Of a stretch of 64,000 nt of DNA, positions 17,460 to 27,455 are shown one piece after another. The DNA comes from Lachnospiraceae bacterium. GTDB taxonomy: Bacteria; Bacillota; Clostridia; Lachnospirales; Lachnospiraceae. Every line of letters begins with the position of its first letter. The first letter of the stretch is position 1. The stretch is from contig JAFZUW010000003.1 in NCBI GenBank assembly GCA_017618195.1, forward strand, positions 23,661 through 87,660, read 5' to 3'. Made by a program: the position numbers and the translations under genes. Under the pieces are notes generated by a model. That model saw only the letters and a program-made list of their open reading frames with translations, had not been told where the DNA came from and did not search any database.

Positions 17460-18164
17460 ATGTATAAAATCGAAACACACAGTCACACGAGTGAAGGAAG
17501 CGCCTGCGGCTATTCGAACGGTTATGAATGCGCACGCGCGAGAAAAGAGGAAGGTTACGATACCGTTATCATAACGGACCACTTCTTCCGCGGAAATACG
17601 AGACCGAAGCGCGATATTCCTTGGGAACAGTATGTGGAAGAGTTCTGCAGCGGTTATGAGCACGCGAAGGAGGAAGGCGATAAGATCGGCCTTAACGTGC
17701 TTTTCGGCTGGGAGGAGAACTTTCACGGCGCGGAATTCCTGATCTACGGACTGGATAAGTCCTGGCTCTTGAAGCATCCTGACATGATCACATGGACTCC
17801 CGTGCAGCAGTATGAGATTGTTCATGCGGACGGCGGTTTCTGCGTACAGGCGCATCCGTTCCGCCAGAGAGGGTACCTGGACGGCATCCGGCTTTTCCCG
17901 GATTACTGTGACGCGGTGGAGACCATTAATTCCTCCAATCCGAAGATTCAAAACGACCGTGCGGACTGGTATGCGGACCAGTTCCGTTTAAAGAAGACCG
18001 CAGGCTCCGACGTTCACGGAATTCACCCGGTCGGCGGCGGAATGCTTTGCGAGAAGAAGATCATTACGATCCGCGATTATATCGACCTGATTCAGAATCA
18101 GGAACCTTATCAGCTGATTGACAGACATATCGAAGACATCCGCAGGGAAATGGAACAGAATTGA
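17460..18164 (+). CDS. PHP-domain phosphoesterase
   Basis: 234 residues. PHP metal-site motifs are all present: THSHTSEGS at the N-terminus, IITDHF (about residue 39), FGWEENF (about 83), VQAHPFR (about 122) and the closing GSDVHG (about 185). PHP proteins are trinuclear-metal phosphoesterases; substrates range from histidinol phosphate to nucleotides, and this member is not close enough to HisK or polymerase PHP domains for assignment. AAAGGATC precedes the ATG. Its stop overlaps the start of the next gene by four bases, suggesting coupled translation. Confidence 0.85.
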   Translation: MYKIETHSHTSEGSACGYSNGYECARARKEEGYDTVIITDHFFRGNTRPKRDIPWEQYVEEFCSGYEHAKEEGDKIGLNVLFGWEENFHGAEFLIYGLDKSWLLKHPDMITWTPVQQYEIVHADGGFCVQAHPFRQRGYLDGIRLFPDYCDAVETINSSNPKIQNDRADWYADQFRLKKTAGSDVHGIHPVGGGMLCEKKIITIRDYIDLIQNQEPYQLIDRHIEDIRREMEQN

Positions 18165-19630
18165 AGAGCTTAATTGAAAAACTGGAATACGGCGTTAGCC
18201 CCCGTGAGACGCTGGCGGCGGTTGCCGACCTTCTCGGCGGCATGCTTCCGATTGAAATCGAGGAATACCATATTCCTTTGATGAATTATGTGCCGGCATA
18301 TTTTGAAAATGCCGACGCTAAGGTCCGGAAGAATGCGGCGAGAGTTCTTGCATTTGTCGAGGATCCGCTCGTTCCGTCCATCCTGATCCGTGCTTTTCAG
18401 AAGGAAAATGTGCTCTATGTACGTCCCACCTACCTGAAATCGCTTCGGAACTTTGAACTGGAGAAACCGATTCTTGACATTCTTCAGCAGAGAAGAAACG
18501 AGATTACGGGCGGAGATATTTCTCCGGAAGACCGCAAGCATTTGAATGAAGAACTGCAGATGCTTGAAGAGTGCCTCGGGGACGACCGCGAAGGCAGCCA
18601 CACATTTACCGGCTGGGGACTTGAGAACGAAGTGCTTTTCGTGACGGATAAGGCATTTGTCTCGATCACCGATTCGTTAATCGATGAGACGAAGAAGAAA
18701 ACGCTTCCGACCGGTATTTATATGCGGACCAAACAGCTGGACCGGTATGTTAAGATTCGTACTTACCGTGAGATTTTGTTCTTCCTGCCGAATCTGAAGG
18801 CTTTGACCGACGATCCTTACGCGGCTGCCATGCAGCTGATGGATTCCGGTTTTATCGATTATCTGAAGAAGCGGCATGAAGGCGACGGACCGTTCCGTTA
18901 CCGAATGGAGATAAAGGGTATCGACGATAAGAAGAAGTCGGTTCTGATAAAACGTTTATCCGGCGAAATCCTGAGACTTTCCGATCATATGCTCGTGCTC
19001 AGTAAAGACCGTTATGAGATGGAACTCAGACTTGTCCGTAAGGATGATAATACGTTTCGGTTCCATTTTAAGCTGATGACGCTCGGTGATGACCGCTTTG
19101 CTTATCGTAAGGAAGCAGTCGCTGCGAGCATTAAGCCGATAAATGCGGCAGGTTTTCTGAAGATCAACGAATCGTATCTGAAGAAGGATGCGCAGGTGCT
19201 TGATCCGTTCTGCGGTGTCGGAACGATGCTTTTCGAACGGAACCTGCTCAGCCCGGTGAAGACTGCATTCGGTGTCGATACGTTCGGAGAAGCAATCGAC
19301 AAGGCAAGAAGAAACGGTAATGAGTCGGAATATCCGATTTACTTTATCCATCGTGATTTCTTCGATTTCCGCCATGATTCGCTCTTCGATGAAATCGTAA
19401 CGGATATGCCTTTCGCCGCCAAAGAAGAGGATGCCGGCAAGATTGACAACATCTATTACCGGTTCTTCGGCAAAGCAAAGGACCATTTGAAGGAAGGCAG
19501 TTATATCTTGATGCTTGTCCGTAATCCGGAGCTTGTATATAAGTACTGCACGGCAGGTTACCGGATCGAATCCAGGCTTGAAATCAGTGAGAAGACCGGT
19601 TTGAACGGATTTGTCATCAAAAGATTATAA
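18161..19630 (+). CDS. HEAT-repeat / RNA N-methyltransferase-like fusion protein
   Basis: 489 residues with a TTG start in a TTGA overlap with the PHP gene. The N-terminal ~130 residues are helical, HEAT-like repeats (FENADAKVRKNAARVLAFVE, then DPLVPSILIRAF). The C-terminal part is a class I SAM-dependent methyltransferase of the RlmL/Trm11 kind: DPFCGVGT (348-355) is the SAM site and TDMPF (Asp415) stands where N6-adenine or N2-guanine methyltransferases have the (D/N)PP(Y/F) motif. The second Pro of that motif is replaced, so the position reads D-M-P-F. A THUMP domain was not recognised. Probably methylates tRNA or rRNA, by family inference. Confidence 0.75.
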   Translation: MKSLIEKLEYGVSPRETLAAVADLLGGMLPIEIEEYHIPLMNYVPAYFENADAKVRKNAARVLAFVEDPLVPSILIRAFQKENVLYVRPTYLKSLRNFELEKPILDILQQRRNEITGGDISPEDRKHLNEELQMLEECLGDDREGSHTFTGWGLENEVLFVTDKAFVSITDSLIDETKKKTLPTGIYMRTKQLDRYVKIRTYREILFFLPNLKALTDDPYAAAMQLMDSGFIDYLKKRHEGDGPFRYRMEIKGIDDKKKSVLIKRLSGEILRLSDHMLVLSKDRYEMELRLVRKDDNTFRFHFKLMTLGDDRFAYRKEAVAASIKPINAAGFLKINESYLKKDAQVLDPFCGVGTMLFERNLLSPVKTAFGVDTFGEAIDKARRNGNESEYPIYFIHRDFFDFRHDSLFDEIVTDMPFAAKEEDAGKIDNIYYRFFGKAKDHLKEGSYILMLVRNPELVYKYCTAGYRIESRLEISEKTGLNGFVIKRL

Positions 19631-19639
19631 GATAACTTG

Positions 19640-19665
19640 AAACGCGTGCTCTGTGGCACGCGTTT
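19640..19665 (+). terminator. GC-rich hairpin between methyltransferase and nfo
   Basis: Perfect 10-bp stem AAACGCGTGC (19640-19649) / GCACGCGTTT (19656-19665) with a 6-nt loop and only a short T-tract. It could be a weak terminator or an RNA-stability element; nfo has no obvious promoter of its own after it. Confidence 0.5.
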
Positions 19666-19680
19666 TCAGAAAGAGGGATT

Positions 19681-20559
19681 ATGTTATTAGGTTCTCATGT
19701 CGGAATGAGCGGCAAGGAAATGATGCTCGGTTCCGTAAAAGAAGCGCTTTCGTACGGTGCCGATACATTTATGCTTTATACCGGAGCGCCGCAGAATACG
19801 AAGCGGAAAGAAGTGTCAGAACTGAACATTCCTGCAGCGCAGGCTTTGATGGAAGAGCACGGAATGAGGAAATTCATTGTTCATGCTCCGTACATCATCA
19901 ATCTCGCAAATACCGTAAATGCGGAAACATATGATCTTGCTGTGATGTTTTTACAAAAAGAGATCGAACGTACGGCAGCAATGGGCTCCGATACATTGGT
20001 GCTTCATCCCGGTGCGCATGTCGGCGCAGGAGAGGATGCCGGTATTGCTTCGATCGTGAAAGGTTTAAATGAAGTACTTACGCCTGAGTGTAAGGTTCAT
20101 ATCGCGCTTGAGACGATGGCCGGCAAAGGCAGCGAGATCGGAAACCGTTTTGAGCACCTTGCTCGCATTTATGACGGCGTCAAATGGAACGACAAGCTCC
20201 GCATCTGCATGGACACGTGCCATTTGAACGACGCGGGCTTTGATGTGAAGAATGACTTTGAAGGAATTTTAAAACAGTTTGAGAGGTATTTTCCGTTAAA
20301 TCAGATTGCGTGCATCCATTTGAACGATTCGAAGAACGATCAGGGAGCGGCAAAGGACCGTCACGAGAACATCGGATTCGGAACGATCGGATTTGACGCA
20401 TTATGCGGAGTAACGCGAATCAAAGAATTCGCCGATACGCCGATCATTTTGGAAACACCTTACCGTGAGATCGGCGGCAGTGCTGACAAGCTTGCTCCTT
20501 ATAAGCTTGAGATTGCGATGCTTCGCAGCGGAATGTTTGATCCGAAACTGTTTGATTGA
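19681..20559 (+). CDS. nfo: Endonuclease IV (AP endonuclease)
   Basis: 292 residues. Cleaves DNA 5' to abasic sites in base-excision repair using three zinc ions. Family marks: GSHVGMSGK at the start, [13 protein letters not shown] (metal ligand His), [56 protein letters not shown] and the closing ILETPYR. Length and motif order match Nfo exactly. Ribosome site AAAGAGGG before the ATG at 19681. Confidence 0.95.
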   Translation: MLLGSHVGMSGKEMMLGSVKEALSYGADTFMLYTGAPQNTKRKEVSELNIPAAQALMEEHGMRKFIVHAPYIINLANTVNAETYDLAVMFLQKEIERTAAMGSDTLVLHPGAHVGAGEDAGIASIVKGLNEVLTPECKVHIALETMAGKGSEIGNRFEHLARIYDGVKWNDKLRICMDTCHLNDAGFDVKNDFEGILKQFERYFPLNQIACIHLNDSKNDQGAAKDRHENIGFGTIGFDALCGVTRIKEFADTPIILETPYREIGGSADKLAPYKLEIAMLRSGMFDPKLFD

Positions 20560-20617
20560 TGTTTTAAGACTTGAAGAATTGGATTTTTATGCTGTAACGG
20601 GAAAAAGGGGGATTACC

Positions 20618-22948
20618 ATGAGAAGATTCAGACGATTCGTTTCTTGGCTTATTATCGGCCTTATCATGATTTCGGCTATCGGATGTAAAAGGAGAGTTAA
20701 TAAGAGAGTTCAGGAGAATAGTACTCCCGCGGAATCCGTTTCAGAGGGTGTCACTCCTTCGCCTATCGACAATCCGACTGCGACTCCGATCGTTTCTCCG
20801 ACCGTTACTCCGACCGAAGAAGTAACTCCTTCACCTACTCCGATGCCGTTGGATCCGAATACGATTATAAAGGAAGAGGAAGGTTTTAAGCTTGAATATA
20901 CGCCTGCCAAACAGGATGAATCGAGTTTTTCTTATGATTCCCGTCTTGTTTCCAAATTGAAGGCGACTTATAGAAAACCGGACGGAAGTGTGATTTCGTT
21001 TGATTCCGGCAAATACAAAACCGATAATAAGGACAGATGGGACAGTCTCGGTTTTTTGGACGATTTCGAACACTCTTATCTGCGCCGTATTAATATGACC
21101 GAGGTTTTACTTGATTCCTATTCTTTCGGGGAGTACGGCTGTTTGGATGTGTTCCTTCATAAAGGAACAGGCTTCATCGGCGATAACCGTTATGGAACCA
21201 ACAGCATAACAGTCGACTACTGGTTTATTGATAAAAACATGCAGAAGATTTACGGCGTGTTATATCAGAAAAACAAATACAATGATGATTTATGGTGTTT
21301 TGAGCCTTTCTATTCAAACGGTACGGAAGGTGAGGGAAACACCGGTGTTAAATATGATGAAAAGCTGACCGAGCATGTTTTTTCTTCCTGTACTGCGTAC
21401 GCCTCAACAAGTATTGCCTGGTTTGAAGACGGCAGATCGGAAAAGAATTATGGCGGTATACGCGGTTTTTACCGGGATTTTGCAGAAGACGGCGCCGGCA
21501 CTTATCTGATGACGATCGATTGTAAGGACGTTATAAAAGGTTCTTATCTGAAAATCTATAATGACAGTCCGGCAGACGGCAAATCAGATACTTACGACCC
21601 CGGTTTCCAGCCGTCGTATTCCCGTGTATATCGTGAAGAAGGCGCCGAATGGAATATTCTGAATCATAAGCTGTCGGATCTTACGGAATCTTTCATTGCC
21701 TGTGACAGAAACCTCGAACCTTTGATTGACGGTTTTCGTGATTGCCTGAAGGAAAATGTGTACTGTGATAAGACGGATATCGGAAACTGCGTAAGTCTTT
21801 TCATGGAAATGTCCGCTGATACGGTTCGGAATGTCTATCCGATTGATATATATATGGAATGCTCCGGCGTTAGACTGCTTGCGGATTCCTGCGTTGCCAA
21901 TCCGGTTACCTATCTGAACGGAACAGAACAAAAAGTCGGCATAGCATATTATAAATCGTATGATTTGAAGGACAGCGTTTTGACCGTCCGGCAGTATAAC
22001 GGGAAGAATGAATTAACGGATGAGTTCAGTTCCAATGTCTTTTTGGCTGAAAATAAAGGGAAGTTTACGAAGAATGCAAAGTCTTTCCTGACCGAGTTGA
22101 AGAACAGCTATAATAAGAACCTCGGTAAAGACGGAAGCCGTCTTGCCGTAAAGAACAACCTGCTGTATCAATCCGATTGCGGCGGAACGGCCAAACTTTA
22201 TGTCTATGAAAATGCCGCTTACGGTAATGTGCCTCCCGAAACCGGGAACGGTTCGGTTTACGGATACGAAGTGTCTTATTATCTCGTTCTTCCGAATGAG
22301 AATATCAGGTACGGTGTTTTGTATCGTTATGACGAATCATCAGGCACACTTTCGGACGGTCAGCATGATGTCTGCAAATTCAATCATTGTTTTTCGGGAT
22401 TAGATAACGACGGAATCCTTCAGATCGCCGACATAATGCATAACGATTATTATGTTCCGAAACCGGTAAAGAATATTGATGAAGCCTTTTACTATGCCGA
22501 AATCGGTCGGGAATTCCGGCGCGGCGGAGTGGTAGATGAGTTTTATCCTTGGGACGATTATTACAATAACTATGAATCCTATTTTCTTCCTGACGGAACA
22601 CGAATTATCGATATGTATGATACCTGGCGGATATCAACCGATTATTATATCCGAAACGGCGGATTTATAACGAAGCCTGACGGGAAAGTCATCTTCGAAG
22701 AAAAGCATAAATCAAATATATCTTTCCAATGGATTGTTGAGGGATCCGTTGTTACAAAAGAAGAACTGGCAGCGAACAGCGAAAATCACACGATAAAAGA
22801 GATTTCTCTCACAAGTCCATGCAAACTTTCTTTTTCAGCATATAATGGCGGACATTATTTCGAAATATATCTGAAGCTTGAAAAAGACGGCCAAACTGCT
22901 TCCTATATGATTTATGAATACCGCTTTATTGATGATTACGATACATAA
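20618..22948 (+). CDS. Large surface lipoprotein of unknown function
   Basis: 776 residues from the ATG at 20618, which follows AAAAAGGGGG; an open frame continues upstream but lacks any start signal. N-terminus MRRFRRF is followed by a hydrophobic run and the lipobox ISAIGC, so Cys23 would be lipidated. Residues 35-85 form a Thr/Pro/Val-rich linker with TPSPTP-type repeats, common in clostridial cell-surface proteins. The rest is rich in Tyr, Asp and Gly and has two similar beta-rich halves (VYGYEVSYYLVLPNENIRYG in the second resembles ITVDYWFIDKNMQKIYGV in the first). No catalytic motif or known domain recognised. Confidence 0.75.
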   Translation: MRRFRRFVSWLIIGLIMISAIGCKRRVNKRVQENSTPAESVSEGVTPSPIDNPTATPIVSPTVTPTEEVTPSPTPMPLDPNTIIKEEEGFKLEYTPAKQDESSFSYDSRLVSKLKATYRKPDGSVISFDSGKYKTDNKDRWDSLGFLDDFEHSYLRRINMTEVLLDSYSFGEYGCLDVFLHKGTGFIGDNRYGTNSITVDYWFIDKNMQKIYGVLYQKNKYNDDLWCFEPFYSNGTEGEGNTGVKYDEKLTEHVFSSCTAYASTSIAWFEDGRSEKNYGGIRGFYRDFAEDGAGTYLMTIDCKDVIKGSYLKIYNDSPADGKSDTYDPGFQPSYSRVYREEGAEWNILNHKLSDLTESFIACDRNLEPLIDGFRDCLKENVYCDKTDIGNCVSLFMEMSADTVRNVYPIDIYMECSGVRLLADSCVANPVTYLNGTEQKVGIAYYKSYDLKDSVLTVRQYNGKNELTDEFSSNVFLAENKGKFTKNAKSFLTELKNSYNKNLGKDGSRLAVKNNLLYQSDCGGTAKLYVYENAAYGNVPPETGNGSVYGYEVSYYLVLPNENIRYGVLYRYDESSGTLSDGQHDVCKFNHCFSGLDNDGILQIADIMHNDYYVPKPVKNIDEAFYYAEIGREFRRGGVVDEFYPWDDYYNNYESYFLPDGTRIIDMYDTWRISTDYYIRNGGFITKPDGKVIFEEKHKSNISFQWIVEGSVVTKEELAANSENHTIKEISLTSPCKLSFSAYNGGHYFEIYLKLEKDGQTASYMIYEYRFIDDYDT

Positions 22949-23064
22949 CGTGTATTAAGGCGGAAAGAATTGTGAATTAAATCCTGTATTACTGCCGGAG
23001 GATTTCAGCAAACGATTCGTTACACTAAAATAAACATGAGCAGGCTTTATTCTTTGTTAATGCT

Positions 23065-23098
23065 AAAAGCCCTGACGGATCATTCCGTCAGGGCTTTT
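23065..23098. terminator. Bidirectional terminator between lipoprotein gene and argG
   Basis: AAAAGCCCTGACGGA (23065-23079) pairs perfectly with TCCGTCAGGGCTTTT (23084-23098), loop TCAT. Flanking A and T tracts make it work on both strands, serving the converging lipoprotein gene and argG. Confidence 0.85.
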
Positions 23099-23126
23099 CA
23101 ATATCTTTGTTAAGCAGAAGAGCAAA

Positions 23127-24347
23127 TTACTTGTTCTTCTCGATTTCCGCCTGCTTCATGGCGCGAACCTTAAGGGAAAGACCGAAGAGGTTGATGAAAC
23201 CTTCTGCATCCTTATGGTTGTAAAGATCGCCGGTCGTGAAGGAAGCGATGCTCTCGTTGTAAAGGCTGTAAGGAGAAGTGGTTCCCTGCTTGATGATGTT
23301 GCCCTTGTAGAGCTTCATCTTAACTTCACCGGTAACGAACTCCTGGGACTTCTCAATGAAAGCCTGAAGGGATTCGCGGAGAGGAGTGAACCATTTTCCT
23401 TCGTAAACAAGGTCTGCGAAACGGTTACTGATGATCTTCTTGAAAGCCATCATATCGCGGTCGGCGATAAGTTCTTCGAGCTGCTGGTGAGCTTCCATAA
23501 GGATCGTTCCGCCGGGGGTCTCATAAACGCCGCGGGACTTCATTCCTACAACACGGTTCTCAACGATATCGATAATGCCTACACCGTTGCGTCCGCCCAT
23601 CTTATTGAGGTCACGGATGATGTCGGCAACTTTCTTCTTAACGCCGTTGATGGCAACCGGAACACCCTTTTCAAAGGAAAGAGAAACGTACTCGCCTTCG
23701 TCGGGAGCCTTCTCGGGAGATACGCCGAGAACGAGAAGATGATCATAGTTCGGTGCGTTAGCGGGATCCTCAAGCTCAAGACCCTCATGGCTGATGTGCC
23801 AAAGGTTACGGTCACGGGAGTAGGAGTTGTCAGCGCTGAACGGAAGCTCAATGCCGTGCTGTTTGCAGTACTCAATCTCTTCCTCACGGGAGCTCATGGT
23901 CCAGTAAGGGCTTCTCCATGCAGCGATGATCTTAAGATCGGGAGCGAGAGCCTTGATACCGAGCTCAAAACGAACCTGATCGTTTCCTTTACCGGTAGCA
24001 CCGTGGCAGATAGCGGTAGCGCCTTCCTTACGTGCGATCTCAACGAGCTTCTTGGCAATCAGAGGACGAGCCATCGAAGTTCCGAGCAGGTACTTGTTCT
24101 CGTATACGGTATTGGCCTGTACACAGGGAACGATATAATCCTCTGCAAACTCATCGTTTACATCGAGAATGTAAAGCTTCTCGGCACCGCAGTACTTAGC
24201 ACGCTCTTCAAGTCCGTCAAGTTCGCTTTCCTGACCGCAGTCGATGCAGCAGCAGATTACTTCATAATCGTAGTTCTCCTTAAGCCACGGAATAATAGCC
24301 GTGGTGTCAAGTCCGCCGGAGTAGGCAAGAATGACTTTCTCTTTCAT
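23127..24347 (-). CDS. argG: Argininosuccinate synthase
   Basis: 406 residues, usual length. Joins citrulline and aspartate with ATP to form argininosuccinate. MKEKVILAYSGGLDTTAII contains the PP-loop SGGLDT; CHGATGKGNDQVRFE and SYSRDRNLWHISHEG are conserved ArgG segments. Ribosome site AGGAGG immediately before the ATG at 24347. It is alone on the minus strand between two terminator/promoter regions, opposite in direction to argJBD; its partner argH is 22 kb away. Confidence 0.97.
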   Translation of the reverse strand: MKEKVILAYSGGLDTTAIIPWLKENYDYEVICCCIDCGQESELDGLEERAKYCGAEKLYILDVNDEFAEDYIVPCVQANTVYENKYLLGTSMARPLIAKKLVEIARKEGATAICHGATGKGNDQVRFELGIKALAPDLKIIAAWRSPYWTMSSREEEIEYCKQHGIELPFSADNSYSRDRNLWHISHEGLELEDPANAPNYDHLLVLGVSPEKAPDEGEYVSLSFEKGVPVAINGVKKKVADIIRDLNKMGGRNGVGIIDIVENRVVGMKSRGVYETPGGTILMEAHQQLEELIADRDMMAFKKIISNRFADLVYEGKWFTPLRESLQAFIEKSQEFVTGEVKMKLYKGNIIKQGTTSPYSLYNESIASFTTGDLYNHKDAEGFINLFGLSLKVRAMKQAEIEKNK

Positions 24348-24424
24348 AAAAACCTCCTGTCTGGTTGGAAACCATCTGTGATATATGAAAACCGAATATG
24401 TCGTCCGGTTTCTTTCAATTCATA

Positions 24425-24453
24425 AATATACAACAACTTGTATGAGAATGCAA
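24425..24453 (-). promoter_or_regulatory. Promoter of argG
   Basis: On the minus strand TTGCAT (24448-24453), 17 bp, TATATT (24425-24430). AT-rich sequence with partial symmetry covers the -10 region and could bind an ArgR/AhrC repressor, but no convincing ARG box was identified. Confidence 0.65.
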
Positions 24454-24501
24454 GCGGAAAATGAAAGATTTCCGTTCCGCACAAAGAAGGGCTTCGAAGC
24501 C

Positions 24502-24530
24502 TTGCATTTTCCGTTATAAACACCTATAAT
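24502..24530 (+). promoter_or_regulatory. Promoter of maf
   Basis: TTGCAT (24502-24507), 17 bp, TATAAT (24525-24530), about 32 bp before the maf ATG, with AAGGAG in the leader. Confidence 0.75.
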
Positions 24531-24562
24531 TGCTTAAGAAATAAGAGCTTAAGGAGTACCGT

Positions 24563-25147
24563 ATGAAGCAGTCGGAAACAATCTATCTGGCAAGCAAATC
24601 TCCGCGAAGAAGCGATATCCTTACACTGATGGGTTTGAAATTTGAAGTGGCGGATTCCCTCGCAGACGAGAAGACCGGCAGGATGAAGCCGGCCGAGCTC
24701 GTTGAGCTTCTGTCTTTAAGGAAAGCGGAGCAGGCGCTGGTGCCGAAGAGGCGTTGCGTCGTGATCGGTTCCGATACGGTTGTTGCCTTTCGCGGCAAGG
24801 TACTCGGAAAGCCAAAGGATAAAGCGGACGCAAAGCGTATGTTGCGGCTTCTTTCCGGGAAGAAGAGCGCCGTATATACGGGTGTTACCGTTCAGATCCG
24901 CGGGAAGGATGCAAGGACGGTTACGTTTCATACCAAAACCGAGGTTTTATTTGACGAATTGACGGATGCCGAAATCGATGAATACATTGCAACCGGAGAT
25001 CCGATGGATAAAGCCGGTGCATACGGTATACAGGGCGTGTTCGGGAGGCATATTTCGGGTATTCGGGGAGACTATTATAATGTAATGGGACTCCCGATGA
25101 ACGATTTATACAAAACATTAATTAAGGAAAAGGTCATTTTTATCTAA
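24563..25147 (+). CDS. maf: Maf-family nucleoside triphosphate pyrophosphatase
   Basis: 194 residues. Hydrolyses non-canonical or UTP/dTTP-type nucleotides to monophosphates; linked in Firmicutes to septum control. ASKSPRR at the N-terminus is the Maf signature, VIGSDTVVAF contains the catalytic Asp, and AYGIQG together with the ending NVMGLPM are conserved. Own promoter and AAGGAG ribosome site. Sits between argG and argJ but is unrelated to arginine synthesis. Confidence 0.93.
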   Translation: MKQSETIYLASKSPRRSDILTLMGLKFEVADSLADEKTGRMKPAELVELLSLRKAEQALVPKRRCVVIGSDTVVAFRGKVLGKPKDKADAKRMLRLLSGKKSAVYTGVTVQIRGKDARTVTFHTKTEVLFDELTDAEIDEYIATGDPMDKAGAYGIQGVFGRHISGIRGDYYNVMGLPMNDLYKTLIKEKVIFI

Positions 25148-25155
25148 AATGAGAC

Positions 25156-25183
25156 TTGCAATCTTGCATAAAGCGTGTATAAT
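25156..25183 (+). promoter_or_regulatory. Promoter of argJBD
   Basis: TTGCAA (25156-25161), 16 bp, TATAAT (25178-25183); a second possible -35, TTGCAT at 25164, is too close. Starts the argJ-argB-argD unit. Confidence 0.6.
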
Positions 25184-25234
25184 TATGAATAAATATCAGC
25201 TTTGATGCATAAAACATGCAGAAAGGACAATGTT

Positions 25235-26458
25235 ATGAGAAAATTCAGCGGAAACGTAACTACCCCTCAGGGATTTCAGGCAAGCGGAGTTATGGCAGGT
25301 ATCCGTAAGAAGAACAAGAAGGATATCTCGCTTGTATATAGTGAAGCGCCTTGTGTTGCGGGTGCAACCTTCACAACGAACCGCGTTAAGGCAGCGCCGG
25401 TTAATTGGGACATTGCATTATTAAAGAACGGACTTGCAAAGCATGCGGTTATTCTGAACAGCGGAATCGCAAATGCGTGCATGGGCGAGCAGGGCGTAAA
25501 GGACAACTACGAATTTGCCGCTAAGACCGCCGAGCTTCTTTATATTAAACCCGAGCAGGTATTTACCGCATCGACCGGCGTTATCGGTCAGCCGATGCCG
25601 ATGGATAAGATTAAAATCGGAATTGAAGAAGCCGTTTCGATGCTTAACGGTTCCGAGCAGGCCGGTAAGGATGCGGCGGAAGCAATCATGACGACCGATA
25701 CCGTATCGAAGACGATCGCCTGCGAGATGTTCATCGGCGAAACGAGAGTTCTTCTCGGCGGAATGAGCAAGGGCTCCGGCATGATTCATCCGAACATGGC
25801 TACGATGCTCAGTGTTGTAACAACCGACGTTAACATTGACGAGGCGCTTCTTCAGGAAGCTGTTTCGGATGCGGTTACCGATACGTTCAATATGATCTCC
25901 GTAGACCGCGACACTTCGACCAATGATACTTTCATCGTTCTTGCGAACGGTCTTGCGGGCAATAAGAAGATAACGAAGAAGGATGCCGCATACGAAGAGT
26001 TTGCAAAGGCTTTGTTCCTTGTTTGTAAGGATCTTGCAAAGAAGATGGCTCATGACGGCGAAGGTGCTACGAAGCTTCTTACCTGTAAGGTATTCCATGC
26101 TAAGACGAGAGAAGGCGCGAGAGTGCTTGCGCGTTCCGTGATTTCTTCAAACCTTGTAAAGGCTGCTTTCTTCGGCAGTGATGCGAACTGGGGAAGAGTT
26201 TTATGCGCACTCGGTTATGCCGGAGTCGATTTTGACCCTGAGAAAGTGGATATTTCGATCCAGCATGAGGACGATTTCCTCGATATCGTGAAGAACGGCA
26301 TGGCAATTGATTATTCCGAAGAGATCGCGACACATATGCTTTCGCAGGACCGCGTGAAATTTATCGTCGATCTGCATGACGGTTATGAGAGAGCGACGGC
26401 ATGGGGCTGCGACCTTACTTATGATTATGTAAAGATCAACGGGGATTATCGTTCTTAA
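25235..26458 (+). CDS. argJ: Bifunctional ornithine acetyltransferase / N-acetylglutamate synthase
   Basis: 407 residues from the ATG at 25235 (GAAAGGA site); the frame is open further upstream but with no start signal. ArgJ transfers the acetyl group from N-acetylornithine to glutamate, recycling it. The self-cleavage site [14 protein letters not shown] is present, with the nucleophile Thr at about residue 190, so the precursor is expected to split into alpha and beta chains. DSNDTF-like ([13 protein letters not shown]) and the [14 protein letters not shown] segment are conserved. Heads argJ-argB-argD; argC is not in the window. Confidence 0.96.
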   Translation: MRKFSGNVTTPQGFQASGVMAGIRKKNKKDISLVYSEAPCVAGATFTTNRVKAAPVNWDIALLKNGLAKHAVILNSGIANACMGEQGVKDNYEFAAKTAELLYIKPEQVFTASTGVIGQPMPMDKIKIGIEEAVSMLNGSEQAGKDAAEAIMTTDTVSKTIACEMFIGETRVLLGGMSKGSGMIHPNMATMLSVVTTDVNIDEALLQEAVSDAVTDTFNMISVDRDTSTNDTFIVLANGLAGNKKITKKDAAYEEFAKALFLVCKDLAKKMAHDGEGATKLLTCKVFHAKTREGARVLARSVISSNLVKAAFFGSDANWGRVLCALGYAGVDFDPEKVDISIQHEDDFLDIVKNGMAIDYSEEIATHMLSQDRVKFIVDLHDGYERATAWGCDLTYDYVKINGDYRS

Positions 26459-26565
26459 TTCAGAGTAAAGAATTCAAACGGACTGTTGTTCCGAGCGGAA
26501 AAGGAACTGCTTTTTGTAAATTCGGGATGGATCCCGCAAAGATAAAGGATGGATGGTTGAATATT

Positions 26566-27453
26566 ATGAGTGAATCAAAATCGGTAGATATTGCAATGAA
26601 TAAGGCTCAGACGCTGATTGAGGCGCTTCCTTATATTCGCAAGTTTTATAACAAGATCGTTGTCGTAAAATACGGCGGCAGCGCGATGCTTGACGAAGAA
26701 CTGAAGATGAACGTGATTCAGGACGTTGCTCTTTTAAAGCTGGTCGGCATGCATCCCGTAATCGTACACGGCGGCGGAAAGGAAATCTCCAAATGGGTTT
26801 CCATGATGGGCAAGGAACCGGAATTCGTCAACGGACTTCGTGTTACCGACCTTGAGACGATGGGCGTAGCCGAGATGGTTCTCAATAAGGTTAACAAGAG
26901 CCTTGTTCAGTTTCTGGAGAAGAACGGAGTAAAGGCTGTAGGTCTTACCGGTAAGGACGGCGGAATGCTGCATGTTGAGAAAAAGCTTGCGGACGGCCGT
27001 GACATCGGTTATGTCGGAAACATTACGCATGTTGACACGAAGATTATCGATACGCTGATCGAGAACGGCTATGTTCCGGTTATCGCACCGATCGGTATGG
27101 ATGAGAACTACCAGGCATATAACATTAATGCGGACGATGCCGCATGCGCGATCGCGGAATCTCTCGGCGCAGAGAAGCTTGCTTTCCTTACCGATATCGA
27201 AGGCGTATACAAGGATCCGAAGGATCCGGCTACGCTGATGTCCGTACTTACTCTCGATGATGCGGAACAGCTTATCTCGGACGGTTATATCGGCGGCGGA
27301 ATGCTTCCGAAGCTCCGCAGCTGCATCGACGCCGTTAAGAGCGGTGTAAGCAGGGTGCATATTCTGGACGGACGGAAAGCGCATTGCCTGCTTCTTGAGT
27401 TCTTTACCCAGAAAGGTGTTGGTACGGCTATCATCAACCGGATGGAGGATTAA
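26566..27453 (+). CDS. argB: Acetylglutamate kinase
   Basis: 295 residues from the ATG at 26566 (AAAGGATGG upstream). Phosphorylates N-acetylglutamate. VVKYGGSAM and [11 protein letters not shown] are the nucleotide/substrate glycine loops, [10 protein letters not shown] and NINADDAA complete the amino-acid-kinase fold, and [10 protein letters not shown] is the C-terminal signature. The N-terminal helix ([19 protein letters not shown]) is of the kind seen in arginine-inhibited hexameric kinases, suggesting feedback control. Confidence 0.96.
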   Translation: MSESKSVDIAMNKAQTLIEALPYIRKFYNKIVVVKYGGSAMLDEELKMNVIQDVALLKLVGMHPVIVHGGGKEISKWVSMMGKEPEFVNGLRVTDLETMGVAEMVLNKVNKSLVQFLEKNGVKAVGLTGKDGGMLHVEKKLADGRDIGYVGNITHVDTKIIDTLIENGYVPVIAPIGMDENYQAYNINADDAACAIAESLGAEKLAFLTDIEGVYKDPKDPATLMSVLTLDDAEQLISDGYIGGGMLPKLRSCIDAVKSGVSRVHILDGRKAHCLLLEFFTQKGVGTAIINRMED

Positions 27454-27455
27454 TC

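Noticed and set aside
20465-20617. Longer start of the lipoprotein gene
   Set aside because: The region is the 3' end of nfo in another frame, and the signal peptide with lipobox begins at 20618 after a ribosome site.
23214-24425. 403-codon open frame opposite argG
   Set aside because: Shadow of argG codon usage; no start signal and no recognisable protein.
24425-24460. ARG box in the argG promoter
   Set aside because: AT-rich with partial symmetry, but no convincing match to the ArgR/AhrC palindrome.
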